DNA of 64,000 bases from Marisediminitalea aggregata. Its GTDB lineage: Bacteria; Pseudomonadota; Gammaproteobacteria; Enterobacterales; Alteromonadaceae. Below are positions 37,456 through 46,896 of the stretch, piece by piece. Location of the stretch: NCBI RefSeq assembly GCF_900129565.1, contig NZ_FQWD01000003.1, positions 372,001 to 436,000 on the forward strand, written 5' to 3'. The number at the start of each line of letters is the position of its first letter. Within the stretch, counting starts at the first letter, position 1. The notes below the pieces were generated by a model, which did no database searches, had not been told where the DNA came from, and saw only the letters and a program-made list of their open reading frames with translations. A program made the position numbers and the translations under genes.

Positions 37456-38046
37456 TTAAGACTGAGAGTCTGAGCTGATACGGCTGGCGACTGCACCGGC
37501 CTGCCCTTTGTATTTTGCATCTACGCGGGCATTGTAAGGTTTTTCCGCCGGTCGACTAAGCACTTCAAAACTCAGCGCACCAATTTTCATCATTGGGCGT
37601 AGCGCCAGAGGTAATTTTCCGCTGTTATAGAATTCCAGCACTATATTGCCAGACCAGCCAGGATCAATGCGATGTGCGGTTACGTGCACCATTAAGCCTA
37701 GTCGCGCCAACGAAGAACGGCCGTCTAACCAACCCACTATGTTGTCTGGCAAGGTCACCGATTCATGCGTAATGGCCAGCGCCAGTTCACCGGGGTGCAA
37801 GAAGAAGGCTTTGCCTTCTGGCAACACAATCTCATCACTCATTACCGACTCCAGCGCTGCCTGTACCTCGGCTTTCGGGCCGCTCAAGTCGATATAAGGC
37901 GCGGCGTGATCTTCAAACACGCGAAATTTATTACCCAGGCGCATGTCTACCGTTACACCACTGATGTGCTCGTAGCCCGGCTGGGGATCAATGATGATTT
38001 TGCCAGACTGCAAATGGTCGTAAATGTCACGGTCGCTTAATCGCAT
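37456..38046 (-). CDS. dcd: dCTP deaminase
   Basis: A 196-residue enzyme of the dUTPase fold, start [15 protein letters not shown]. The motifs [29 protein letters not shown] and the catalytic-glutamate region [11 protein letters not shown] are intact. It deaminates dCTP to dUTP, the main route to dTMP in enteric-type bacteria. It lies downstream of mrp in the same direction with a 129-base gap. Confidence 0.95.
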   Translation of the reverse strand: MRLSDRDIYDHLQSGKIIIDPQPGYEHISGVTVDMRLGNKFRVFEDHAAPYIDLSGPKAEVQAALESVMSDEIVLPEGKAFFLHPGELALAITHESVTLPDNIVGWLDGRSSLARLGLMVHVTAHRIDPGWSGNIVLEFYNSGKLPLALRPMMKIGALSFEVLSRPAEKPYNARVDAKYKGQAGAVASRISSDSQS

Positions 38047-38175
38047 AGAATGTCTCTGTATTGGCTTAGAATGGCGTTAACAATGAACGGCAATAGGTTG
38101 TTTAGGGGCGTATTATGCGGTGGTCATAGCTGGCAATCAATCTGAATTGCAGCGAAACTGCCCTGCCCCTGCTTT

Positions 38176-39294
38176 TTAGTTGTCTACCGGATTAAATACA
38201 ATGGGATCGCCTTTGATATGCTTCGCGCCATGCTGCGATTCCGGCACGGTCAGCGCCAGTTGCATGGATACAGCTCTAGCCATATCACGGTAAGCGTCAG
38301 ACAACACATGATCTGGCTCACTAACCAGCAGCGGCTTGCCGTTGCCCGCATGTTCGCGAATAGAAGTATTCAGAGGTAATGCGCCAAGTAGAGGTAATCC
38401 GTAACGTTCAGCCAGTGCCTGCCCGCCGTCTTTGGCAAAGATATAGTCTTTATGGCCACACGCGGTGCATTGGTAGTAACTCATGTTTTCAACCAGACCC
38501 AACACAGGAATATTCACTTTATTGAACATCGCAATGCCTTTTTGGGCATCTGCTAATGCCAGATCCTGAGGCGTTGTTACCACGACGGCTGCAGTTAACG
38601 GCACTTGCTGAGCCATGGTGAGCTGCACGTCGCCGGTACCCGGTGGCATATCTACAATCAAATAATCCAGCACTGGCCACAGAGTTTCATTTATCAGTTG
38701 CGCGAGTGCTTTACTGGCCATGGGGCCTCGCCAAATCGCTGCATCTTCAGCGGGTACCAAATAACCAATTGAATTGGCGACCAAGCCATGAGCCTTTAGC
38801 GGTTGCATGTGCTTATTATCAGCTGTTTGCGGCCGTTCTGTGGTATTTCCCAGCATAATTGGCACAGATGGGCCATAGATATCCGCATCCAGAATACCCA
38901 CGGTCGCGCCTTCCTGAAGCAGCGCACTGGCCAGGTTAATACTGGTCGTAGACTTTCCTACCCCGCCTTTGCCCGAAGCCACAGCGATAATGTTTCGCAC
39001 GTTGGTAACCGGTGGCTTTAACGTTTGCCCACTTTGAATCGACTGGTTCAGGGTTACCGACATACCGCTGTATTTCTCACCGTTATTTTCGCCGTTCAAT
39101 GCTTGCTGCAAAAACGCTTCAATTGCCGGCCACTGGGTTTTACACGCAAACGGAAACGTGACGGTAACCTGTTTGTCATTTAACGCACACCAACTTATCG
39201 CATCAGCGGCTTCAACGGAAAAATAGCTGGCCAGTTTTTCGGCAATAAATTGAATAACTGCGTCAGGTTTTTTAGCTCGACCGGAAAAAAACAT
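38176..39294 (-). CDS. mrp: Mrp/ApbC Fe-S cluster carrier ATPase
   Basis: A 372-residue protein with an N-terminal MIP18-like domain and a P-loop ATPase domain. The deviant Walker A is SGKGGVGKST, the Walker B region is LIVDMPPGTGD, and the cluster-binding CxxC lies in YYQCTACGH. It carries and transfers iron-sulfur clusters. It is divergent from metG across 111 bases, the same arrangement as in E. coli. Confidence 0.95.
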   Translation of the reverse strand: MFFSGRAKKPDAVIQFIAEKLASYFSVEAADAISWCALNDKQVTVTFPFACKTQWPAIEAFLQQALNGENNGEKYSGMSVTLNQSIQSGQTLKPPVTNVRNIIAVASGKGGVGKSTTSINLASALLQEGATVGILDADIYGPSVPIMLGNTTERPQTADNKHMQPLKAHGLVANSIGYLVPAEDAAIWRGPMASKALAQLINETLWPVLDYLIVDMPPGTGDVQLTMAQQVPLTAAVVVTTPQDLALADAQKGIAMFNKVNIPVLGLVENMSYYQCTACGHKDYIFAKDGGQALAERYGLPLLGALPLNTSIREHAGNGKPLLVSEPDHVLSDAYRDMARAVSMQLALTVPESQHGAKHIKGDPIVFNPVDN

Positions 39295-39405
39295 GGATTA
39301 CCTGCAAATTTAAAGGTTTTACAACATTACTTAATGCAAAAAAAGCGCATTTCCGCTAGTATTTGCGCCATTTCCATTAGCTTAAAAGCCGAACAATAAT
39401 AGTCT

Positions 39406-41451
39406 ATGTCAGAACAGAGTCAGCTTCCCCAAGGCAAGCGCCGTATTTTGGTAACCAGTGCGTTACCTTACGCCAATGGTTCCATTCACCTGGGCCATTT
39501 ACTTGAGCACATCCAAACCGATATCTGGACGCGTTTCCAGCGCCTGCGCGGACACGAATGTTACAGTGTTTGTGCCGACGATGCACACGGTACGCCGGTA
39601 ATGTTAAAAGCCCAGGAATTGGGAATTACACCGGAAGAAATGGTGGCTCAAACTCGCGCAGAACACCATCAGGACCTGCTCGACTTCCATATTGATTACA
39701 ACAACTATTATGTTACGCATTCACCGGAAAATCAGCATTATTGCGAAGAGATTTACCGTCGTTTGGATGCCGCGGGCTACATTAGCAAGCGTACCATTAA
39801 CCAGTTGTTTGATCCGGAAAAGAACATGTTTTTGCCGGACCGCTTCGTTAAAGGTACCTGCCCGAGCTGTAATGCAGAAGACCAAAACGGCGACAGCTGT
39901 GATGTATGTGGTGCAACTTACAGCCCGACTGAAATGAAAAACCCACGTTCAGTGGTATCAGGTGCAACACCAATTCTGAAAGAGTCTGAGCACTTCTTCT
40001 TCGACCTGCCGCAGTTCGAAGGTATGTTGAAAGACTGGATCCGCTCGGGTGCTATTCAGGAAGAAATGGCCAACAAGCTGCAGGAATGGTTTGAAGATGG
40101 CCTGCAACAATGGGACATCAGCCGTGATGCCCCCTACTTTGGTTTCGAAATTCCCGGCGCGCCTAACAAGTTCTTCTACGTTTGGGTAGACGCACCGGTT
40201 GGCTACATGGCCAGCTTTAAAAATTTCTGTGACAGCAACAACGTCGATTTCGACAGCTTCTGGAACAAAGACTCAGATGCTGAGCTTTACCACTTCATTG
40301 GTAAAGACATCACGTATTTCCACTGCCTGTTCTGGCCTGCGATGCTGGAAGGTGCGGGTTACCGCAAGCCAAGTGGCGTAAATATTCACGGCTTCGTAAC
40401 TGTTAATGGCGCCAAGATGTCAAAGTCTCGCGGTACGTTCATTAAAGGCCGCACCTACCTTGACCACCTAAACCCGGAATACCTGCGCTATTACTTTGCG
40501 TCTAAACTGGGTGACGGCGTAACCGATATCGACCTGAACTTTGAAGACTTCGCGCAAAAAGTGAATTCTGACCTGGTAGGCAAAGTAGTGAATATTGCCA
40601 GTCGCTGTGCGAGCTTTATTACCAAGCGTTTCGACGGCACGCTATCTGACAACGTGCTTGAACCTGAGTTGGTTGCTCAGTTCCAAAATGCGGCTGAGCC
40701 TATTGCTGCGCTATTTGAAAAGCGCAAATATCACCAGGCCGTTCGCGAAATTATGGCGTTGGCAGACAAAGCTAACCAGTTTATCGACACCAACGCGCCT
40801 TGGGTAACTATTAAAGACGAAACCAAGCAGCAGTTTACTCATGACGTTTGTTCATTGGGCATCAACCTGTTCCGTATTCTGGTTACTTACCTGAAGCCGG
40901 TATTGCCTGTACTCGCTGAAAAGGCAGAAGCCTTCCTGAACGACGAACTAACCTGGGAAAGCAGCCAGTCTGTGCTAACCGGTCATGCCATTAACAAGTT
41001 TAAGCCAATGATGCAGCGTGTCGAAATGGACAAAATTGAAGCGATGGTTGAAGCGTCAAAAGAAAGTCTGGCGGCTAAGCCGAAAATCGATCCGAACAGC
41101 CCGCTGGCGAAAGATCCAATCAGTGAAACCATTTCTTTCGACGACTTTGCGAAAGTTGACCTGCGTATCGCGCGCATCGCCAATGCAGAGCACGTAGAGA
41201 AAGCCGACAAGCTGTTGCGATTAGAGCTGGATTTGGGTGGCGAAACCCGTCAGGTATTTGCTGGCATCAAATCAGCGTATGCGCCGGAAGACCTGATTGG
41301 CAAACACACTGTTATGGTTGCCAACCTGGCACCGCGCAAGATGCGCTTTGGTATGTCTGAAGGCATGGTACTTGCCGCCGGCCCTGGTGGCAAAGAGCTA
41401 TACATTCTTGAGCCAAATGAAGGCGCCCAGCCTGGTATGCGGGTTAAATAA
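39406..41451 (+). CDS. metG: Methionyl-tRNA synthetase
   Basis: A 681-residue class I synthetase. HLGH is at residues 28-31 and KMSKS at 337-341. The zinc knuckle cysteines are C152, C155, C165 and C168, and the helical anticodon domain follows. A C-terminal EMAP/Trbp111-like tRNA-binding domain (about 578-681; [19 protein letters not shown]) is present as in E. coli. It charges tRNA-Met and tRNA-fMet. It ends at a strong terminator. Confidence 0.97.
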   Translation: MSEQSQLPQGKRRILVTSALPYANGSIHLGHLLEHIQTDIWTRFQRLRGHECYSVCADDAHGTPVMLKAQELGITPEEMVAQTRAEHHQDLLDFHIDYNNYYVTHSPENQHYCEEIYRRLDAAGYISKRTINQLFDPEKNMFLPDRFVKGTCPSCNAEDQNGDSCDVCGATYSPTEMKNPRSVVSGATPILKESEHFFFDLPQFEGMLKDWIRSGAIQEEMANKLQEWFEDGLQQWDISRDAPYFGFEIPGAPNKFFYVWVDAPVGYMASFKNFCDSNNVDFDSFWNKDSDAELYHFIGKDITYFHCLFWPAMLEGAGYRKPSGVNIHGFVTVNGAKMSKSRGTFIKGRTYLDHLNPEYLRYYFASKLGDGVTDIDLNFEDFAQKVNSDLVGKVVNIASRCASFITKRFDGTLSDNVLEPELVAQFQNAAEPIAALFEKRKYHQAVREIMALADKANQFIDTNAPWVTIKDETKQQFTHDVCSLGINLFRILVTYLKPVLPVLAEKAEAFLNDELTWESSQSVLTGHAINKFKPMMQRVEMDKIEAMVEASKESLAAKPKIDPNSPLAKDPISETISFDDFAKVDLRIARIANAEHVEKADKLLRLELDLGGETRQVFAGIKSAYAPEDLIGKHTVMVANLAPRKMRFGMSEGMVLAAGPGGKELYILEPNEGAQPGMRVK

Positions 41452-41500
41452 TGTGTCCCTCGGTTTTCTCTGAGGACCACTGAACAACTTACCTTTCTTA

Positions 41501-41528
41501 AAAATCCCGGCCATGCGCCGGGATTTTT
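41501..41528 (+). terminator. Terminator of metG
   Basis: A perfect 10-bp stem AAAATCCCGG/CCGGGATTTT (41501-41510, 41518-41527) is followed by a T run. Confidence 0.92.
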
Positions 41529-41914
41529 GTTTATAGCCTACGGGTTTTCATATGCCTTCGGATGTTTCCTGAGTTCCCCGCCTTCGCGGGGATGACGATA
41601 AGAAGGAAACGGGGATGACAGAAGCGGTGGGCGGGGATGATGTTAAGGAGGAAGCGGGAATGATGGCTGTAATGGGTTGGGGTGACGGATGTATCAGGCA
41701 TGGGTAACGGTTATCGGGGGAACTTACATCAATCGTCGTCCCGGCCTTGTGCCGGGAACTTTTGATACAACCCACGGAATTTTCCTACGTCTTCGGGTGT
41801 TTCCATAGTTCCCCGCCTTCGCGGGGATGACGATAAGAAGGAAACGGGGATGACGGTTATAGAGGGGAGCCTTCATCTATCGTCGTCCCGGCCTTGTGCC
41901 GGGATCTAACACAC
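41529..41914. repeat. Two-copy palindromic intergenic repeat with 22-23-bp tandem units
   Basis: The 463-base gap between metG and the next gene holds no credible gene. It has two related units. Each begins with a run containing CTTCGG(A/G)TGTTTCC and a hairpin CCCCGC-CTTC-GCGGGG, and shares an identical 48-base core (41572-41619 and 41807-41854). Each ends with an identical 26-base segment (41732-41757 and 41879-41904) containing the hairpin CCCGGC-CTTGT-GCCGGG. Left and right ends are inverted relative to each other (ATGACGAT against ATCGTCGT), so each unit resembles a REP-doublet or MITE. Unit A carries about 100 extra bases made of degenerate 22-23-bp repeats starting GGGGATGAY at 41588, 41611, 41633, 41656 and 41679. 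Confidence 0.85.
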
Positions 41915-42664
41915 CTAACTGTGCGTTCTTGAAGCGGCATCGCGCATGCTGGCACCCACAGCAGAGAAACGGGGTTTAACCTTCCACTTCGCTTTAATCG
42001 TTGTCATGGGAATCGTGCGTTTACGAGCAAGTAACACATACACAGACGAGCACCAGGGGCAGTGACGACTGCACCATTGTTGCCATGCAGCAGGTTGCTT
42101 AGCGGCTTGCTGGGCGAACAAAACAGAAAACAGAATATGACGGTGTTCAACCACCTCAAAACCGAGTAGTTGTAACCAGTCCTTAATGCGGCCTGCCGAG
42201 AAAAACCGCGCCGAATGCAGTACGTTACCCCGTTTAATCGGTAAGAAACGCGCCATACCGGTTAAACTAAAAGGGTTGAAGCCACTGATGATGACATAAC
42301 CATTGGCAGTAATAACCCGGTCCACCTCACGCAGGATTTCATGGGGGTCCTGGGCAAAATCCAGTTCGTTCGCCAACAGCACGCCGTCGATGCTGTTTTC
42401 AACATAAGGCAGGTTATCAGAACGCGTGATAATACCGGAATGAGCCGAGGCAACCTGTGTCTGCTGAATCTGGTGGCGTATAGAGCAATCCGGCAGTGAA
42501 ATTTCGCTACTCAGGTTACCCATCTTAACCATATGATAACCAAACACACGTTGACTGAGCTCGTTGCAAACCTGCTCTATCACGAGTTTTAATTCTTCGC
42601 CGCCGGGTAACTCTGACCAGCTCTGAGGGTAATGTGGCGGTTTTGAACGGAACGCAGATTTCAT
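41915..42664 (-). CDS. YafS-like SAM-dependent methyltransferase
   Basis: The frame is open further upstream, but ATG at 42664 gives a normal 249-residue protein (MKSAFRSKPPHYPQSWSEL). The central part has methyltransferase-11 features: DNLPYVENSIDGVLLANELDF (motif IV region), DPHEILREVDRVITANGYVIISGFNPFS (motif V). The glycine-rich SAM loop is poorly conserved. A methyltransferase of this kind stands divergent from gloB in E. coli (yafS), and the arrangement is the same here. The substrate is unknown. Confidence 0.8.
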   Translation of the reverse strand: MKSAFRSKPPHYPQSWSELPGGEELKLVIEQVCNELSQRVFGYHMVKMGNLSSEISLPDCSIRHQIQQTQVASAHSGIITRSDNLPYVENSIDGVLLANELDFAQDPHEILREVDRVITANGYVIISGFNPFSLTGMARFLPIKRGNVLHSARFFSAGRIKDWLQLLGFEVVEHRHILFSVLFAQQAAKQPAAWQQWCSRHCPWCSSVYVLLARKRTIPMTTIKAKWKVKPRFSAVGASMRDAASRTHS

Positions 42665-42770
42665 AGCGTGTTGTGGTGATGTCCTTGATTGAATAATACA
42701 TCGCATGTATTGCATGCAACATAACAACTTTATAGTATCTGGGTATTGAAATACAACATGCGAACAAACG

Positions 42771-43565
42771 ATGACGAGTATGCAGGGATTTCCTACGTCG
42801 GTTACGGTCACACCTATCCCGGCGTTTACCGACAACTATATATGGTGTTTGCATAACGGCAGTCAGGCCGTGGTAGTTGATCCAGGTGACGCCGCGCCGG
42901 TGTTGGCTTTTTGTGAAAAAAACAGTCTGACACTCTCGGCAATTCTCATTACCCACCACCACCGGGATCACACCGGCGGCATCACCGCGCTCGCAGAAGC
43001 AATCGACGACCTGCCGGTAATTGGCCCGCGTGGCGGCCATATCAGTGGCATTACCAAATCAGTCGCTCAGGGCGATATGGTGAAACTGCCCGCTGTGGGT
43101 TGCGAATTTTCGGTAATCGAAGTGCCGGGACATACGCTGGACCACATTGCGTTTTACGGTCATAACGCACTGTTTTGTGGTGATACGCTGTTTGCCGCTG
43201 GATGCGGCCGCCTGTTTGAAGGCACTCCGGGCCAAATGCACCGGTCTTTAAACAAAATTAAACGACTCCCGCCGGACACCGCAATTTACTGTACCCATGA
43301 ATATACCCTGGCAAATGTGAAATTTGCGCTTACCGTAGACCCGGAGAACGACCAGCTTAACGCCTATTCAGAGTGGGTCAATACTACCCGTGCCAATGAC
43401 TTACCAACGCTACCTTCCGATCTGGCAACACAGCGCAAGGTAAACCCCTTTTTGCGTTGTGACGACCCGGCTGTTGTAAAAAACGTCAGCCAGTACGCTA
43501 ACGCGGAACTTTCAGACGAAATTGCCGTCTTTACCCAGTTAAGGAAATGGAAAGACAACGCTTAA
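42771..43565 (+). CDS. gloB: Hydroxyacylglutathione hydrolase (glyoxalase II)
   Basis: A 264-residue metallo-beta-lactamase-fold enzyme. The binuclear metal motif is THHHRDHTGG (H62, H64, D66, H67), with later ligands in VPGHTLDH, FCGDTLFAAGCGRLFEG and YCTHEYT. The GloB C-terminal helical domain for glutathione is present (VNPFLRCDDP). It hydrolyses S-D-lactoylglutathione in methylglyoxal detoxification. An ATG at 42780 is an equally plausible start. It precedes mltD, as in E. coli. Confidence 0.94.
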   Translation: MTSMQGFPTSVTVTPIPAFTDNYIWCLHNGSQAVVVDPGDAAPVLAFCEKNSLTLSAILITHHHRDHTGGITALAEAIDDLPVIGPRGGHISGITKSVAQGDMVKLPAVGCEFSVIEVPGHTLDHIAFYGHNALFCGDTLFAAGCGRLFEGTPGQMHRSLNKIKRLPPDTAIYCTHEYTLANVKFALTVDPENDQLNAYSEWVNTTRANDLPTLPSDLATQRKVNPFLRCDDPAVVKNVSQYANAELSDEIAVFTQLRKWKDNA

Positions 43566-43689
43566 CGCGTTCATCTTTAGTACTATTTCCGGCGTAAAAC
43601 ACGCGCGAAGCGAATCAACAGGATGCATTAGTACGCAGACTTGCGTACACTGGCAATGTGCCTCACACGATCTAAGGGTAAGTTTTTAA

Positions 43690-45342
43690 ATGAAGTTTAA
43701 GTTGTCTGTATTGTCCATTTTGGTTACGTCTATGCTTACAGGCTGTCAGTTGACCGGCCCGGACGAAGCAGAACCTGAGGTTGCAGACAACCGCACTACC
43801 TGCGAAATTGCCCACACCAATATAAACGATCAGGCTGACTGTGAACTCGCCAATGAGGGCGTGATCGAGGTTATGCACCCCACTGAGGAAGTCGAGGTAG
43901 ACATTGACCCCGCGCAGGATCCTGCAGAGCCAGAGGTCATTGCTAACCTGTGGGTGCGCGCCAGCAATCAGTTTCAGTTTGAAATCCCAGACAACAAACG
44001 CATAGCCATTCAGCGCGACTGGTACCTGAAACACCCGGCTTACATGGAACGGGTATCCAAACGTGCCAAGCCTTTCCTGTATTATATTGTGCAACAAATC
44101 GAAGCGCGCGATATGCCCCTTGAGCTGGTGTTATTGCCGATTGTAGAAAGCGCCTTTGACCCGTTTGCCTACTCCCATGGCAGAGCTGCGGGTATGTGGC
44201 AGTTTATTCCGGGCACGGCCAAACGTTTCGGTATTCAGCAAACCTGGTGGTACGACGGTCGTCGCGACGTTATTGCCTCAACTGCCGCGGCATTGGATTA
44301 CCTGACCTACCTGAATGACATGTTCGACGGTAACTGGCTGCATGCACTAGCCGCTTACAACAGTGGTGAAGGCCGTGTGGGCAAAGCCATCAAGCGCAAT
44401 GCCAAAGCCGGAAAGCCCACTGACTTCTGGTCATTGGATTTACCCAAAGAAACCCGCGCTTATGTACCAAAACTGCTGGCACTGGCCGATATTCTGAAAA
44501 ACCATGAACAATACGCTTTCAAATGGCCTGAAATCGAAAATGCGCCGGTCATCGCTACCGTTGATATTGGCTCTCAGGTCGACCTTGCTTTTGCGGCTGA
44601 GTTAGCTGACATGGACCTGAAGTCGCTGCATGCGCTTAATCCCGGCTTTAATCGCTGGGCAACCGACCCAGATGGCCCGCACCGTTTGGTATTGCCGCTG
44701 GACAACGCAGAAAGCTTTACGCAGGCATTGGCAAACGTGGAGCGCAATGAGCGGCTTAACTGGGTTCGTCATAAAGTTCGCGCTGGTGACAGCTTGTTGA
44801 AGCTGGCGAAGGAATATCACACCACGGTTGATGTGATCAAAAGCGTGAACGATATGCAAGGTAATATGATCCGGGTTGGCGATCACATCATGGTTCCTGT
44901 GGCGCTGAAAAAGCTGGACGCGTATTCGTTATCGGAAGATCAGCGACTGGCGACCACCCAGAACAAAAAACGTGGTAGCTACCAGCTAACGCACGAAGTA
45001 AAGTCTGGCGATACCCTATGGGATATCAGCCGTAAGTACGACATCAGCACCCGTTCGTTAGCAAAATGGAACGGCATGGCCCCTACCGATCCACTCATGC
45101 CGGGAAAAACCCTGGTGATTTGGGTGAATGAAGCCAGTGACGAGCAAAAACGTGACGCGATTATGCGCACCCTCACCTATACGGTGAAACGCGGCGACTC
45201 GCTGGCGCGTATAGCACAAAAATTCAATATCCGTACCAGCGATATTACCAAGTGGAACAACCTTAACCCGAAAAAATTTCTGCAGCCGGGTCAGAAACTC
45301 ACGTTGCACGTCGACGTGACACGCCTTAAAAATATCGGATAA
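43690..45342 (+). CDS. mltD: Membrane-bound lytic murein transglycosylase D
   Basis: A 550-residue lipoprotein with lipobox LTGC (C19). The catalytic SLT domain spans about 115-270 with glutamate E153 in LPIVESAFDPFAYSHGRAAGMWQFIPGTA and NSGEGRVGKAI. Three LysM peptidoglycan-binding repeats follow (HKVRAGDSLLKLAKEYHT, HEVKSGDTLWDISRKYD, YTVKRGDSLARIAQKFN). It cleaves the glycan strand at the outer-membrane inner face. A 7-bp hairpin GTACGCA/TGCGTAC lies at 43631-43648 before it. Confidence 0.95.
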   Translation: MKFKLSVLSILVTSMLTGCQLTGPDEAEPEVADNRTTCEIAHTNINDQADCELANEGVIEVMHPTEEVEVDIDPAQDPAEPEVIANLWVRASNQFQFEIPDNKRIAIQRDWYLKHPAYMERVSKRAKPFLYYIVQQIEARDMPLELVLLPIVESAFDPFAYSHGRAAGMWQFIPGTAKRFGIQQTWWYDGRRDVIASTAAALDYLTYLNDMFDGNWLHALAAYNSGEGRVGKAIKRNAKAGKPTDFWSLDLPKETRAYVPKLLALADILKNHEQYAFKWPEIENAPVIATVDIGSQVDLAFAAELADMDLKSLHALNPGFNRWATDPDGPHRLVLPLDNAESFTQALANVERNERLNWVRHKVRAGDSLLKLAKEYHTTVDVIKSVNDMQGNMIRVGDHIMVPVALKKLDAYSLSEDQRLATTQNKKRGSYQLTHEVKSGDTLWDISRKYDISTRSLAKWNGMAPTDPLMPGKTLVIWVNEASDEQKRDAIMRTLTYTVKRGDSLARIAQKFNIRTSDITKWNNLNPKKFLQPGQKLTLHVDVTRLKNIG

Positions 45343-45354
45343 GCAGGAGGCCCA

Positions 45355-46416
45355 ATGTTAAGGATTAACCGGGAAAACCTGCGCAACAGCCACGAAGGGC
45401 CTTGGTTACTGCTCGACCTGACTATGTTGGGTCTGCTGCTTCTTAACCTGCTGTTTTTATTATTCGACGGCCTGTACGGCACCGCGTTTGTGCAGGATAC
45501 GCTGAGTAGCTGGTCACCGACTTTTGTCAGTTTCTACGAACCCATTCACCGCAACTTTATCCTGGTCGATCTGATCTTCATTACCATTTTCCTGAGTGAG
45601 TTCTTTTTGCGATGGGCAGTGGCCATAAAACGCAAAGAACACCTCAGATGGTATTTTTTCCCGTTTTTACGATGGTATGACTTAGTCGGCTGTATTCCCT
45701 TGGGCGGTACCCGAATATTCCGTTTTCTGCGAATATTCTCGATTCTGTACCGATTGCACAAACATCAGATTATCGACCTGAACCAGACCGCCCTGTATCG
45801 GTTTATCGCGTTTTACTACGACGTATTTGTTGAAGAATTAAGTGACCGTATAGTCGTAAAAGTACTATCGGATGCGCAGCAGGATATCGCCGCGGGCTCT
45901 CCGCTCATTGAAGACATCACGCAAAATGTATTAGCCCCGCGTCGTCCGGTGATCAGCAACTGGCTATCAAGCATGGTGAATCACTTCGGTCAGTCAATCA
46001 ACGACAGTAAACACGGCGATGTGATTCGACGCCATGTGAAAGACAGCGTAGGCAAAGCGGTGCGAGAAAACGCGCAGGTCTCTACTCTTTCTTACGTACC
46101 GGTTGTCGGCAAAACCATTGAAAATACCCTGGAAAGCGCCGTAACAGATATCGTTACCGCCTCAATAGTGAACCTGCTCGCCGATCTGGAAGCAAAAGAC
46201 ATTGAGGAGTTTTTTGCGCACGGGTTAAAAGACTTCACCGTTGCCGAAGAAAACCTCGAAGATGAGTTTTTACTGGTCGTCAACGAGTGTATCGAGGCCA
46301 TAAAAGGTCATGTATCACAGCAGCGCTGGAAGTCCCATTTAATCGAGAAGCAACAACAAAAACAGGCGAATAAAGCCGCCAACATCGTGGATGATACTGA
46401 TGTTAAAGCACCTTGA
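45355..46416 (+). CDS. Voltage-sensor-like membrane protein without a pore
   Basis: A 353-residue protein. Four N-terminal membrane segments match a voltage-sensor domain. S1 is about 17-40. S2 is about 68-90 with the signature IFLSEFFLRW. S3 is about 100-116 (YDLVGCIPLG). S4 is about 118-136 with arginines R120, R123 and R126 at every third position and R133. No S5-P-S6 pore or selectivity filter follows. Instead there are about 200 soluble, helical, acidic residues (for example LEAKDIEEFFAHGLKDFT) of no recognised family. It starts 12 bases after mltD and overlaps the following ICMT-like gene, so the three are likely cotranscribed. A role in voltage-dependent signalling is inference only. 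Confidence 0.7.
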   Translation: MLRINRENLRNSHEGPWLLLDLTMLGLLLLNLLFLLFDGLYGTAFVQDTLSSWSPTFVSFYEPIHRNFILVDLIFITIFLSEFFLRWAVAIKRKEHLRWYFFPFLRWYDLVGCIPLGGTRIFRFLRIFSILYRLHKHQIIDLNQTALYRFIAFYYDVFVEELSDRIVVKVLSDAQQDIAAGSPLIEDITQNVLAPRRPVISNWLSSMVNHFGQSINDSKHGDVIRRHVKDSVGKAVRENAQVSTLSYVPVVGKTIENTLESAVTDIVTASIVNLLADLEAKDIEEFFAHGLKDFTVAEENLEDEFLLVVNECIEAIKGHVSQQRWKSHLIEKQQQKQANKAANIVDDTDVKAP

Positions 46417-46876
46417 GCTTAAAGTCCCGCCAGTGGTTGTGTTTCTACTGGCACTCATTGCCACCTGGTTTGTTAGTGATTTTGGCTGGCTGCCGCTGCC
46501 CTATCCACTGCGACCTTTGGGATTTGTGATTTTTGTTGCCGGGGGTATTGTAGGCATTGCCGGTGTCGTCGCGTTCAGGAAACACCGCACCACCGTCAAC
46601 CCTCACAGTATTCAGAACGCCAGCAACTTAGTCAGTAGCGGCATATTTGCATACACACGAAACCCTATGTATCTGGGCTTGGTGATGGGCGTTGCAGGCA
46701 GTGCGTTTATTTTTCGAGATGCAAGCGGGTTTGTGTTTGCACTCGCCACCTTGTTGTACCTTCAACGTTTTCAAATTCAACCCGAAGAGCGCATGATGCA
46801 TACGCTTTTCGGTGATGAATTTGCCGCTTATTGCACAAGAGTAAACCGTTGGCTGAGTTTGTCAGCCAACGATTAG
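46391..46876 (+). CDS. ICMT/PEMT-family membrane methyltransferase-like protein
   Basis: A 161-residue protein with about four membrane segments. It carries the isoprenylcysteine carboxyl methyltransferase-type motif: SGIFAYTRNPMYLGLVMG, then LYLQRFQIQPEERMMHTLFGDEFAAYCTRVNRW. Bacterial members have mostly unknown substrates. Its start overlaps the end of the voltage-sensor-like gene by 26 bases (17 if the second ATG at 46400 is used), which indicates translational coupling. Confidence 0.85.
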   Translation: MILMLKHLELKVPPVVVFLLALIATWFVSDFGWLPLPYPLRPLGFVIFVAGGIVGIAGVVAFRKHRTTVNPHSIQNASNLVSSGIFAYTRNPMYLGLVMGVAGSAFIFRDASGFVFALATLLYLQRFQIQPEERMMHTLFGDEFAAYCTRVNRWLSLSAND

Positions 46877-46896
46877 TGTCTTTAAATAAAACAACG

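Noticed and set aside
41588..41701. CRISPR array
   Set aside because: The 22-23-bp units are contiguous degenerate tandem repeats without unique spacers, and no cas gene is present.
41548..41775. A 75-codon minus-strand frame in the repeat block after metG
   Set aside because: Its sequence is only the translation of the repeats (PSPQP, SFLSSSPRRRG) and has no independent support.
42525..43040. A 171-codon minus-strand frame over the gloB start
   Set aside because: It overlaps gloB and the methyltransferase gene and has no recognisable domain.
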